Origin: Microbacterium sp. 1.5R
GTDB taxonomy: Bacteria > Actinomycetota > Actinomycetes > Actinomycetales > Microbacteriaceae
DNA length: 64,000 bases
NCBI RefSeq assembly: GCF_007667425.1
Contig: NZ_VDRC01000001.1
Span: 2,231,062-2,295,061 of the forward strand
Reading direction: 5' to 3'
Shown: piece after piece, positions 54,395 to 62,900 of the stretch
Layout: every line of letters starts with the position of its first letter
Position numbering within the stretch: position 1 is the first letter of the stretch
Made by a program: the position numbers and the translations under genes
Notes under the pieces: model-generated
Told to the model about the DNA's origin: nothing
Databases searched by the model: none
What the model saw: only the letters and a program-made list of their open reading frames with translations

Positions 54395-54451
54395 ATCGCC
54401 CCGGGGCCGGAGATGCCGCACCACGTGCGGCTCGTCCGGACCCGGGGCGAT
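54395..54451. terminator. Long bidirectional hairpin terminator
   Basis: Nested perfect arms are ATCGCCCCGGG (54395-54405) with CCCGGGGCGAT (54441-54451), then CCGGA with TCCGG, then GCCGCAC with GTGCGGC around the loop CAC. It lies between the convergent beta-helix and nucleotide-sugar dehydrogenase genes. Confidence 0.85.
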
Positions 54452-54458
54452 TCCCGTC

Positions 54459-55739
54459 TCAGAGCTGTTCGATGCCGGGGCCGCGCAGGCGGTTGCGGGT
54501 GTCGAACACCGGCGCCCCGCTCTCCTCGAGAGCGCGGTAGTCGACCTCGTCATGGTCGGTGATCAGCACGATGATGTCGTAGGAGTGGAAATCCACCGCT
54601 GCGGGGTCGACGCGCTCGACCGTCCGCGGCCACTGGTGGTCCTCGACGTGCGCGTCGACGGCGTGCACGACCGCCGACTGATCCTGCAGCAGTTCCACGA
54701 GCGGCAGCGCAGGGGACTCCCGGATGTCGCCCGTGTTCTTCTTGTAGGCGAGACCCAGCAGGAGGACCCGAGCGCCGTTGAGGGCGCTGCCCTCCGCATT
54801 GAGGCGACGGCCAACGCGCTGCAGCACGTACTCGGGCATGTGGTCGTTGACATCGTTGGCGAGCTCGACGAACCGGAAGCTCTTGCCGAGCTTGCGACGC
54901 ACCTGCCACGAGAGGTAGCTCGGGTCGACGGGCAGGCAATGACCGCCGACGCCGGGTCCGGGCGTGAACTTCATGAAGCCGAACGGCTTGGTGGCCGCGG
55001 CATCGATCGACTCCCACACGTTGACTCCGAGCGAGTGCGCGAAGACCGCCAGCTCGTTGACGAGCGCGATGTTCACGTGCCGGAAGGTGTTCTCGAGGAG
55101 CTTCGCCATCTCCGCTTCCTTCGGCGAGCTCACCGGCACGATGGTGTCGACGATGGCGGAGTAGAACTCGGAGACCTTCTCCAGCGACTCCGGATCGATG
55201 CCCGAGACGATCTTCGGCGTCTCCTTCAACCCCCACGTCGGGTTGCCCGGGTCGATGCGCTCCGGGCTGTACCCGGCGAAGAAGTCGGTGCCTGCTGTTA
55301 GGCCGGACCCCTTCTCGAGCAGCGGGATGAGCAGCTCCTGCGTCGTCCCGGGGTACGTCGTCGACTCGAGCACGACCAGCGCGCCCCGCGTGAGGCGGGG
55401 AGCCAGCGACTCCGCGGCGCTCTCGATGAACGAGAGGTCCGGCAGCGTCTCGCGCAGCGGCGTCGGGACCGAGATCACTGCGACGTCGAAGTCGGCGGCA
55501 TCCGCGTAGTCCGACGAGACGCGATAGTTGCCCGAGTCCAGTGCGGCTTTGAGCTCCTCATCGGAGATGTCGTCGACGTGCGAGATGCCCGCCCCGAGCG
55601 CGTTGACGCGCCGAGGGTCGAGGTCGAGGCCGACGACCTCGTATCCGACCGCTACCGAGCGCATCGCCACGGGCAACCCCACATACCCCTGTCCGATGAC
55701 CACGACCTTCTTCGCTGTGCGGTTGCTCTCCTCAACCAT
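54459..55739 (-). CDS. Nucleotide-sugar dehydrogenase (UDP-GlcNAc/GlcNAcA-6-dehydrogenase type)
   Basis: The protein has 426 residues. It oxidises a UDP- or GDP-sugar at C6 to the uronic acid with NAD. The Rossmann start is VVVIGQGYVGLPVAM; catalytic motifs are ESTTYPGTT, AKLLENTFRHVNIALVNEL and GPGVGGHCLPVDP with the active-site Cys. The C-terminal domain has LLLGLAYKKNTGDIRESP. The pattern is closer to WbpA/WecC than to UDP-glucose dehydrogenase, but substrate is not certain. It provides an acidic sugar precursor for surface polysaccharide, in line with the glycosyltransferases nearby. Confidence 0.92.
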   Translation of the reverse strand: MVEESNRTAKKVVVIGQGYVGLPVAMRSVAVGYEVVGLDLDPRRVNALGAGISHVDDISDEELKAALDSGNYRVSSDYADAADFDVAVISVPTPLRETLPDLSFIESAAESLAPRLTRGALVVLESTTYPGTTQELLIPLLEKGSGLTAGTDFFAGYSPERIDPGNPTWGLKETPKIVSGIDPESLEKVSEFYSAIVDTIVPVSSPKEAEMAKLLENTFRHVNIALVNELAVFAHSLGVNVWESIDAAATKPFGFMKFTPGPGVGGHCLPVDPSYLSWQVRRKLGKSFRFVELANDVNDHMPEYVLQRVGRRLNAEGSALNGARVLLLGLAYKKNTGDIRESPALPLVELLQDQSAVVHAVDAHVEDHQWPRTVERVDPAAVDFHSYDIIVLITDHDEVDYRALEESGAPVFDTRNRLRGPGIEQL

Positions 55740-55751
55740 GTGCTCTCCCCT

Positions 55752-56474
55752 TCATCGTGTGAACCAGATTCCCTTGATCGGTGTGCCGGACGTCAGTGCG
55801 TCGGCGAGACTTCTCGCGTGCAGACCGCGCTCGCGATAGGCGGCGAGTACGCGGGTCGCGAGGTCGCGACGATCGACGGACGGCGGCGAATCGCTGCGCC
55901 CCCCGTCGGCGTACCCCGCGTACGAGTCGTGCGAGAGCAGGATCGCGCCCTTCTCCGCACCACGCAGCGCGCGCGCGATCCTCTGCTCCATCGTGGCCTC
56001 TCGCGAGTCCCACGCGGTCGGCCCCCACAGCACGGGCTCGAGACCGCTGGCCTTGACGGCCCGGAAGCTCGACAGCGACTGCAGTCCGTAGGGCGGTCGA
56101 TACCACCGGACGGGAACTCCCGCGAGGTCTTCGAGCTCTGCTCTGGCGGCGCTGGTCCGCTCGCGCACCACCGTGTAGCCGAGGCGCGAGATCGGTCGAT
56201 GATCGGGGCCGTGCAGGGCGATCTCGTGCCCGGCCGCCCGGATCTCGTGGAGCAGCGAGGTACTGGTGCGCGCCCGTGTCATCAGGACGAAGAACGTCGC
56301 CGTGCACGAGTGATCCCTCAGCACCTCGAGGATCCGAGCGGTCTCGGTCGGATCGGGGCCGTCGTCGTAGGTCAGGACGAACTCCGGTCGGTCCGTGCGC
56401 ACTCGGACGATCGAGCCCAGCGGCCCTCCGTGGCTGCGCAGAAACCGCTTCGCGGCGGCCTTCACCCCGGTCAC
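55752..56474 (-). CDS. Polysaccharide deacetylase (CE4 family)
   Basis: The protein has 240 residues from GTG 56474, which overlaps the stop of the upstream GT2 gene (GTGA). Motif 1 is LTYDDGP with the catalytic and metal-binding Asp pair, motif 2 is HGPDHRPISR (the usual HTxxH is altered), and motif 3 is RWYRPPYGLQS. A hydrophobic leader is not seen, so it may act on lipid-linked intermediates in the cytoplasm, or need other export. It would remove N-acetyl groups from glycan. It is 12 bases from the sugar dehydrogenase gene, in one operon. Confidence 0.88.
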   Translation of the reverse strand: MTGVKAAAKRFLRSHGGPLGSIVRVRTDRPEFVLTYDDGPDPTETARILEVLRDHSCTATFFVLMTRARTSTSLLHEIRAAGHEIALHGPDHRPISRLGYTVVRERTSAARAELEDLAGVPVRWYRPPYGLQSLSSFRAVKASGLEPVLWGPTAWDSREATMEQRIARALRGAEKGAILLSHDSYAGYADGGRSDSPPSVDRRDLATRVLAAYRERGLHARSLADALTSGTPIKGIWFTR

Positions 56475-57469
56475 GGTGCGCCGACGGGGCGGGAATAGGC
56501 GGAGTACGCCTGGCCGACGCTCGCCGAGATCATGCCCGCGCCGCGGTAGGCCAACCGCAGGCCGCGCGCGTCGTGACGCACCGAGCGGGTCACGCGACCC
56601 CGAAGATGCCGCGCATACCCGGCGACGATCCGAGCGGCGCCCCCGGCGATGCCCTTGGCGCGGATGACCGCCCGGCGGGTGGCGCGCTGTTCGAGCCGCA
56701 GCTGCACCAGCACCGACACGTTGCCGTGGCTGAACGACCGCTTCAGAGCCCAGGGTCGCGTCTGACGCTCGGGTTCGACAGTGTCCTCCGCGACGGACTC
56801 GTTGCACCACACGAGGCGAGCCCCGGTCTTCTTCAGCCCCATGCTGAAGAGGGTGTCCGAGCCTCCGCCGAGCCCGATCCGTTCGTCGAAGCGGACCCCG
56901 CTGCGTCGCACCTGGTTCAGATCCAGGAGCAGGTTGCCGGTCGCGGCGACCGAGATCTCGGTACCGGTCGGACGCTCCGGGCGACGGAAGAGTCCGCTCT
57001 CGAGCACCCACGGATCCGCGTCCGGTTCGAAGAGCGAGACCACCCGGCCCATGACCGCGGCCGGATGCCCCGACTGCGCCCACGTCTCCAGCAGCGACGA
57101 GATCCACCCCTCGAGGGGCACCTCGTCGTCGTCGATGAAGGAGAGGAGGTCGATCGCGGTGGATTCGTCGAGCGCGCGGTTGCGCACGGCGGGGATCCCC
57201 GGGGTCGCCTCGGCGACGTAGGTCGTGGCGACACCCGCGTACTCGCCCTCCACGAAAGGCCGTGCGGACTCCGCCGGGTCGTTGTCGATGACGAGGATGG
57301 ATGCCGTGCGCACCCCGCCGTCCGCCACGAGGGGTGCGAGCTGGGCCCCCACCAGTCGGAGCGTCTGGACGAGGCGCTCCGGTCGTTTGAACGTCGGGAT
57401 GGCGACGACGAGCGACACTCCCTCGGCGTCCCCGGACGTCGCCTGATCCCCATGGTCTGCAGCGTGCAT
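56471..57469 (-). CDS. Family 2 glycosyltransferase
   Basis: The protein has 332 residues. The GT-A start is VSLVVAIPTFKRPERLVQTL; the metal-binding DxD is in LLSFIDDDEVPLEGW; acceptor-side motif is GGGSDTLFSMGLKKTGARLVW. The C-terminal 80 residues are basic with no clear membrane helix. It likely transfers a sugar to a growing envelope polysaccharide. It is the first gene of the three-gene reverse operon with the deacetylase and sugar dehydrogenase. The 208-base gap upstream holds nothing I can name. Confidence 0.88.
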   Translation of the reverse strand: MHAADHGDQATSGDAEGVSLVVAIPTFKRPERLVQTLRLVGAQLAPLVADGGVRTASILVIDNDPAESARPFVEGEYAGVATTYVAEATPGIPAVRNRALDESTAIDLLSFIDDDEVPLEGWISSLLETWAQSGHPAAVMGRVVSLFEPDADPWVLESGLFRRPERPTGTEISVAATGNLLLDLNQVRRSGVRFDERIGLGGGSDTLFSMGLKKTGARLVWCNESVAEDTVEPERQTRPWALKRSFSHGNVSVLVQLRLEQRATRRAVIRAKGIAGGAARIVAGYARHLRGRVTRSVRHDARGLRLAYRGAGMISASVGQAYSAYSRPVGAP

Positions 57470-57677
57470 GTGGTTCCCCTTCGGAGCCGACGTGCGAATT
57501 CAGATTCTTTCGGCGAACCGTGCGCGCGACGACCGTCGTGCTCCGGCACGCAGGAGCTGCTGATCGCAGGACGCGATGGTGGTCGCGCCTGCAGATGCGC
57601 CGGTCGAATCCGGCATCCCCAGTCCCCTCGATGTTCCCCAGCCATCTCCGTCCCCACGGCCATGACTGACGCTCAGC

Positions 57678-58373
57678 TTACACAACCGTGTCGTCTACGC
57701 CATCCGCATCGGTCTTCCGGCTCCGGATCACCTTCGCCGGGCTGCCGGCGGCGATGGAGAAGGCGGGGATGTCGCGGGTCACCACGCTGCCGCTCCCGAT
57801 CACGACGCCGCGGCCGATCGTGACGCCTGACGTGATGGTGACACCGCTGCCGATCCAGCAGTCATCGCCGATCACGACGGCGCCGCGCTCCACGCCCTGC
57901 GACTTGATCGTCACCGACGCATCGGAGAACACGTGGTTCTCGGAGTAGATCCGCACGCCGGGGCCGAGCATCACATCGTCGCCGATGACGATGCTGCCGG
58001 AGCAGCCGATGAAGCAGCCGGTGGCGAAGCTCGACCGGTCGCCGACGCGCAGCCCCTCGCCGACCTCGCCGCCGTAGTAGGACGAGGGTCGGATGGCCGT
58101 GCCCTGGCCGATCGAGACCTCGGCTCCGAAGACGACCCCGTTCTTGGAGAGCCCCTGCAGTTCGACCCCGTCTTCGACGACGAGGCGCCCCGCATGGCGG
58201 ATGAAGGAGGGGTTCGAGATCCGCACTCGACGTCCGATGAACAGCGGACCGCCGGATGCCCCGAGGAAGGGTTTGCGCAGCATCCCTCGTGCGACCATCT
58301 CGGCGGCGCGGCGGTACGCGCTCCACTTCGCGCCACGCAGCAGCCGTGCGGGGAGGCCCGAGAAATCAGGCAT
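57678..58373 (-). CDS. Left-handed beta-helix (hexapeptide-repeat) acyltransferase
   Basis: The protein has 231 residues. Hexapeptide repeats run from about residue 65 to 215 (VVFGAEVSIGQGTAI, VVIGDDCWIGSGVTI, VTIGRGVVIGSGSVV) and end with the family signature VTRDIPAFSIAAGSPAKVI. It probably O-acetylates a sugar in the surface polymer using acetyl-CoA. The stop is at 57678; the start overlaps the CDP-alcohol phosphatidyltransferase gene by 8 bases, so they are co-translated. Confidence 0.9.
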   Translation of the reverse strand: MPDFSGLPARLLRGAKWSAYRRAAEMVARGMLRKPFLGASGGPLFIGRRVRISNPSFIRHAGRLVVEDGVELQGLSKNGVVFGAEVSIGQGTAIRPSSYYGGEVGEGLRVGDRSSFATGCFIGCSGSIVIGDDVMLGPGVRIYSENHVFSDASVTIKSQGVERGAVVIGDDCWIGSGVTITSGVTIGRGVVIGSGSVVTRDIPAFSIAAGSPAKVIRSRKTDADGVDDTVV

Positions 58374-59106
58374 GAGCGGCCTCGACCGGGCGCAGGGATC
58401 GGTGCCAGCGGTACGCCGACGCGAGCAGGATCAGCGCGTTGACGGCGAAGAGCGCCGTGTAGACCGCGACGAAGAGCCATGGCACCCACAGCGTCGCGAA
58501 CACGACGATGAGCAGTCCGTAATCGGCGGGGAGCACGATCAGCGCGTACAGGGGCGAGGTGCGGAAGGCGGCTTTCGACGTCGTGCCTCCGGCGCCCGCT
58601 CGGCGGATCAGGTCGGTGAGGATGACGCCGAAGAAGAAGACCGAGGCGACGACCTGGAATCCGAGCGGGACCAGCAGCCACGTCGCCTCGACGTCGAAGA
58701 ACCGCCACCAGCAGATCAGCACCGCGAGGTGGATCGTGGCGGTCTTCGTCGCGTCCACCATATGGTCGAGCCACTCGCCGCGCGGCGAGCCGCCGCCTCG
58801 CAACCGTGCCAGCTGCCCATCGGCGGAATCGAGCGCGTAGCCGACCACGAGCAGCAGCACGACGAGCAGCGACGACAGCAGCGTCGGCGGCACCAGCGCG
58901 ACGATCGCGATGCCGGCGAACGTGAACACCGCGCTCACGGCGGTGACCTGGTCGGGTGTGCGCCCCCACGAGAAGGCGACGGCCGCGAACACTCGCCCGA
59001 TGGGCCGGTTGACGAAACGTGAGTACGCCGGGGCGCCGGAGTTCGATTTCTGCGCTGCTCTGAGCGACGCGAGCGTCTCACGGACGCGGGGCATCGGCTG
59101 GGACAT
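58366..59106 (-). CDS. CDP-alcohol phosphatidyltransferase family protein
   Basis: The protein has 246 residues. It has the full signature D-x2-D-G-x2-A-R-x8-G-x3-D-x3-D in LDSADGQLARLRGGGSPRG followed by EWLDHMVD, and about six transmembrane helices. The enzyme transfers a phospho-alcohol from CDP-alcohol. With the TagD-like cytidylyltransferase 8 kb away it could serve polymer backbone or phosphoglycerol decoration rather than ordinary phospholipid synthesis. It is the first gene of a pair with the acyltransferase. Confidence 0.9.
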   Translation of the reverse strand: MSQPMPRVRETLASLRAAQKSNSGAPAYSRFVNRPIGRVFAAVAFSWGRTPDQVTAVSAVFTFAGIAIVALVPPTLLSSLLVVLLLVVGYALDSADGQLARLRGGGSPRGEWLDHMVDATKTATIHLAVLICWWRFFDVEATWLLVPLGFQVVASVFFFGVILTDLIRRAGAGGTTSKAAFRTSPLYALIVLPADYGLLIVVFATLWVPWLFVAVYTALFAVNALILLASAYRWHRSLRPVEAAHA

Positions 59107-59312
59107 GGGTCCTCCGGTCGGGTGCGGACGGGGATCGATGGTCGCAGCGTGTCCGCGGGGGGCGTCGATCGGTTCGACCTCCCCGGGGCCGATCCCCGCC
59201 GGTGACGCGCGGTTGCACCGACTTTAGCCGACGCGTCGACGGTTCGTCTCGCAGGCGGTAAAGTTTGCCCGACGCCGAGGTGACGAAGACATCGAGGCGA
59301 GGGGAGGGGCCC

Positions 59313-59918
59313 ATGACTCGCACACGCAAGATCCTGCTCATCGGGGCAGCTGTCGTCGTCATCGCGGTCGTCGCGCTCGTCATCTGGATGGTCGCCTCGC
59401 AGACGTCGCGGCCCGACGGCTCGGCGACGCCTGCACCCTCGACGTCCGTCCCGCCGACGCCGACCGTCTTCCCGACGCCGACCCCCGGCGCGACCGACGG
59501 CGCTCCGTCCGATGAACCGCCCGTCGAGGTGCCCATCGATGAGCCGGCCACCGTCGTCGAAGGGGTGACGGCGCAGGTCGTCTCCATGGAGGCGTTCGAG
59601 TCGTCGAGCGAGCAGCCCGGCGACCTCGCCGGCCCGGCCCTCCGTGTGCTCCTGCGCGTGACCAACTCCACGGCCGAGCCGATCGATCTGGGGGGCGCCT
59701 CGGTGAACCTCGCATCCGGTGAGGATGCGAACCCTGCCCCTCCGCTCGGCGACACCGTCGCGACCGGGCTCCCCGCGAGCCTGGCGCCGGGGGAGAGCGC
59801 AGAAGGCCAGTATTCTTTCTCGATTCCTCTTGACGCGCGTGCCGATGTCACCGTTACTCTTGATCTGTTAACCGGCGAGCCGTACGTGGCGTTCAGGGGA
59901 GCGGCACCGGCCAGCTAG
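59313..59918 (+). CDS. Small membrane-anchored protein with an outer beta domain
   Basis: The protein has 201 residues from ATG 59313 (GAGGGG upstream). A TM helix at 6-28 (ILLIGAAVVVIAVVALVIWM) is followed by a Pro/Thr-rich spacer and a beta-sandwich-like domain (VLLRVTNSTAEPIDLGGASV and SFSIPLDARADVTVTLDL), like DUF4352/telomeric-repeat-type beta domains. A -10-like TAAAGT lies at 59259. It is 65 bases ahead of the giant LamG/PKD gene and may be co-transcribed. Confidence 0.72.
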   Translation: MTRTRKILLIGAAVVVIAVVALVIWMVASQTSRPDGSATPAPSTSVPPTPTVFPTPTPGATDGAPSDEPPVEVPIDEPATVVEGVTAQVVSMEAFESSSEQPGDLAGPALRVLLRVTNSTAEPIDLGGASVNLASGEDANPAPPLGDTVATGLPASLAPGESAEGQYSFSIPLDARADVTVTLDLLTGEPYVAFRGAAPAS

Positions 59919-59982
59919 CAGGTTGACGAGGTTCTGGGGAACTCGTCCTTCACGGACGTGTCAATTCATTGGGGAATGAATT

Positions 59983-62900
59983 ATGGCTGGAGATCTGGGG
60001 ATTTCCGCGCGCTCGCGCAACATGCCGCGCGTGGCGACCGTCGTCGCACTCGTCGCGGCGCTGATCGCCGCGGGCCAGGTCCTCGCGCCGGGCGAGGCAT
60101 CGGCCGACACGGCGCCCGTCGAGTCGCGCACACCGAAGACCGTCACCACCGACGCCCTGCCCACGGTGCAGATCAACGGCGCGGCGTGGGACCAGGTGAT
60201 CGTGGGCCAGACGGTCTTCGCGGCCGGGACGTTCACGACCGCGCGGCCGGCCGGGTCGCCCGCAGGCGTCGGCGAGGTCGCGCGCAACAACGTGCTCGCC
60301 TACGACGTGCGCACGGGCGAGCTGCTGCCTTTCGCGCCGAACGTCAACGGACAGATCAACTCGATCGCGGCCTCGCCGGACGGGACCCGCCTGTACATCG
60401 GCGGAGACTTCACCGAGGTCGACGGTCAGACCCGGAACCGGGTGGCCGCCTTCGACCTGCCGTCGGGTGCGCTGGTGGCCTCGTGGGCCCCCAGCGTGAA
60501 CGCCTCGGTGCGAGGCGTCGCCGCCACAGACACGGCCGTCTATTTCACCGGCAATTTCGGGCGTGTGGCCAGCAACGACCGCACGCGCGCTGCCGCCGTC
60601 TCGGCGTCCGGTGCACTGTTGCCCTGGGCGCCGGTGCTCGACAATCGCGGCAACGACGTCGTCGTGTCGCCCGACGGCCAGAAGGTCGCCCTTGCCGGGC
60701 ACTTCACGACCGTGAACGGATCGTCCAATCCGGGGTACGGCATGGCTCTCGTCGACACCGGGGCCGGGGGCCTGCTCCCGTTCGGGGCGAACGGCATCGT
60801 GCGCAACGGCGGCGAGGAGGGGGCGATCTGGTCGCTCTCGACCGACGGCACGCACCTGTACGGCACCGGCTATACGTTCGGCCGCGCGGCGGGCAACCTC
60901 GAGGGCATCTTCAAGAGCGACTGGGCCACGGGCGATCTCACCTGGGTCGAGGACTGCCATGGAGACAGCTACAGCGTGTTCCCCACGGCTGACGTGGTGT
61001 ACGGCGCCGGGCACTCCCACTACTGCGAGAGCATCGTCGGCGGGTTCCCGCAGAGCGATCCGTGGACGCACTACCGGGGCGTCGCCTTCGCGAACGCCGT
61101 CGAGCGCACCACGCCTGACGGCCTCGCGCTCGGCTACTTCAACTGGGTCGGGAACCCCGCACCTCGGATGCTGCACTGGTACCCCACGTTCGACACCGGC
61201 ACCGTCAGCGGCGCGAACCAGGGTGCGTGGAGCGTGACGGGCACCAAGGACTACCTCGTGATGGCGGGCGAGTTCACGAAGGTGAACAATCAGCCGCAGC
61301 AGGGGCTGGTGCGGTTCGCCACCACCGAGAAGGCGCCGAACACCGACGGCCCGCGTCTGAGCGGAAGCAACTGGGTGCCCACCGCCGCGCCCATCGCCTC
61401 GGGCGCCGTGCAGGTGAGCTGGCCCCTCAACTGGGACCGCGACAATGAATTCCTGGAATACCGGGTGATCCGCGACGGTGTGAACGGTTCGCCGGTGCAC
61501 ACGACGACCGCGCGCTCGAAGCCCGCGGACTGGGGCCTCCCGGGGATGTCGTTCGTCGACTCCGGTGTCGCGCCGGGGAGCACGCACACGTATCGGGTGC
61601 GTGCGCAGGATGCGAAGGGCAACGTCGCCTGGAGCACGACCATCACCGCAGCGGCCGGATCGGCCGGCTCGTTGAACGCGTCGACGTATTCGCAGACGGT
61701 GCTCGCCGACGCTCCCGTGCACTACTGGCCGCTCAACGACTCCGGCGCGACGTCGTACGACTGGGCGGGCGACTCCCCCCTGGCCGTCCGCGCCGGCGTG
61801 ACCCGCGGGGTCGACGGAGCGCTGGCCACCGCCAGCATCCCCGCCGCACGGTTCAACGGCTCGACCACGGGATACGCCACCACAGAGAAGATCGTCCGCG
61901 CGCCCATGGCGTTCTCGACCGAGGCCTGGTTCAAGACGACGACGACCGCCGGTGGCCGCATCCTCGGCTTCGGCAACCGGACGACCGGGTCATCGACGAC
62001 GAACGACCGAGCGATCTACATGGACACGGCCGGACGCGTGAACTTCGGCGTCTACCCGAGCGACCGGCGCGTGCTCACCTCGTCGAAGGCCTACAACGAC
62101 GGCGCCTGGCACCATGTGGTCGCCGCTCTCGATCCGGTCGCAGGCATGACCTTCTACGTCGACGGCGTGCGCGTCGGCCAGCGCACCGACTCGTACTCCG
62201 CCCAGGCGTACTCGGGGTACTGGCGTGTGGGTGGCGATGCCACCTGGTCGGGCGCGCAGTACTTCACCGGAACGATCGACGAGGTCGCCGTCTACGGATC
62301 GGCGCTGAGTGCCGCCCAGGTCTCGAAGCACTTCGAGGCCGCAGGGCGCAGTGCGGTCGTGCAGTCCCCGCCGACCGACGCCTACGGGGCTGCGGTGGTG
62401 GCGGCCGCGCCGACCCTCTTCTGGCGACTCGGCGAGTCGACGGGCACGTCGGCCCAGGACGCATCGGGCGCCGGACACCGGGGCGCTTTCGTCGGATCGA
62501 ACACGAAGGGGCAGACGGGCGCCCTCCAGGGCGTCGACAACTCGGCCGTCTCCTTCGGAGGCGGTCAGCTGATCAGTCAGACGCCGATCGTCAACCCGGT
62601 CGTGTACTCGGCGGAGGCGTGGTTCAAGACGACCTCCACCGCCGGCGGCAAGATCATGGGATTCGGCAACAGCGCCACCGGGAACTCCTCGACGTACGAC
62701 CGTCATGTCTACATGACCAGCGCGGGGCAGCTCGTCTTCGGCGTATCGAGCGGCGGTCAGGTGCGCATCACATCGAGCACCGCCTACAACGACGGGCAGT
62801 GGCACCACGTGGTCGCCTCGCAGGGGTCGTCCGGGATGCGTCTCTCTGTCGACGGTGAGTCGGTAGGGACCAACACGACCAGGACCGCCGCGAGCTACAC

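Noticed and set aside
57470..57677. A possible 61-codon reverse gene in the gap before the GT2 gene
   Set aside because: No ribosome-binding site, no conserved features and Ala/Arg-rich composition; treated as non-coding.
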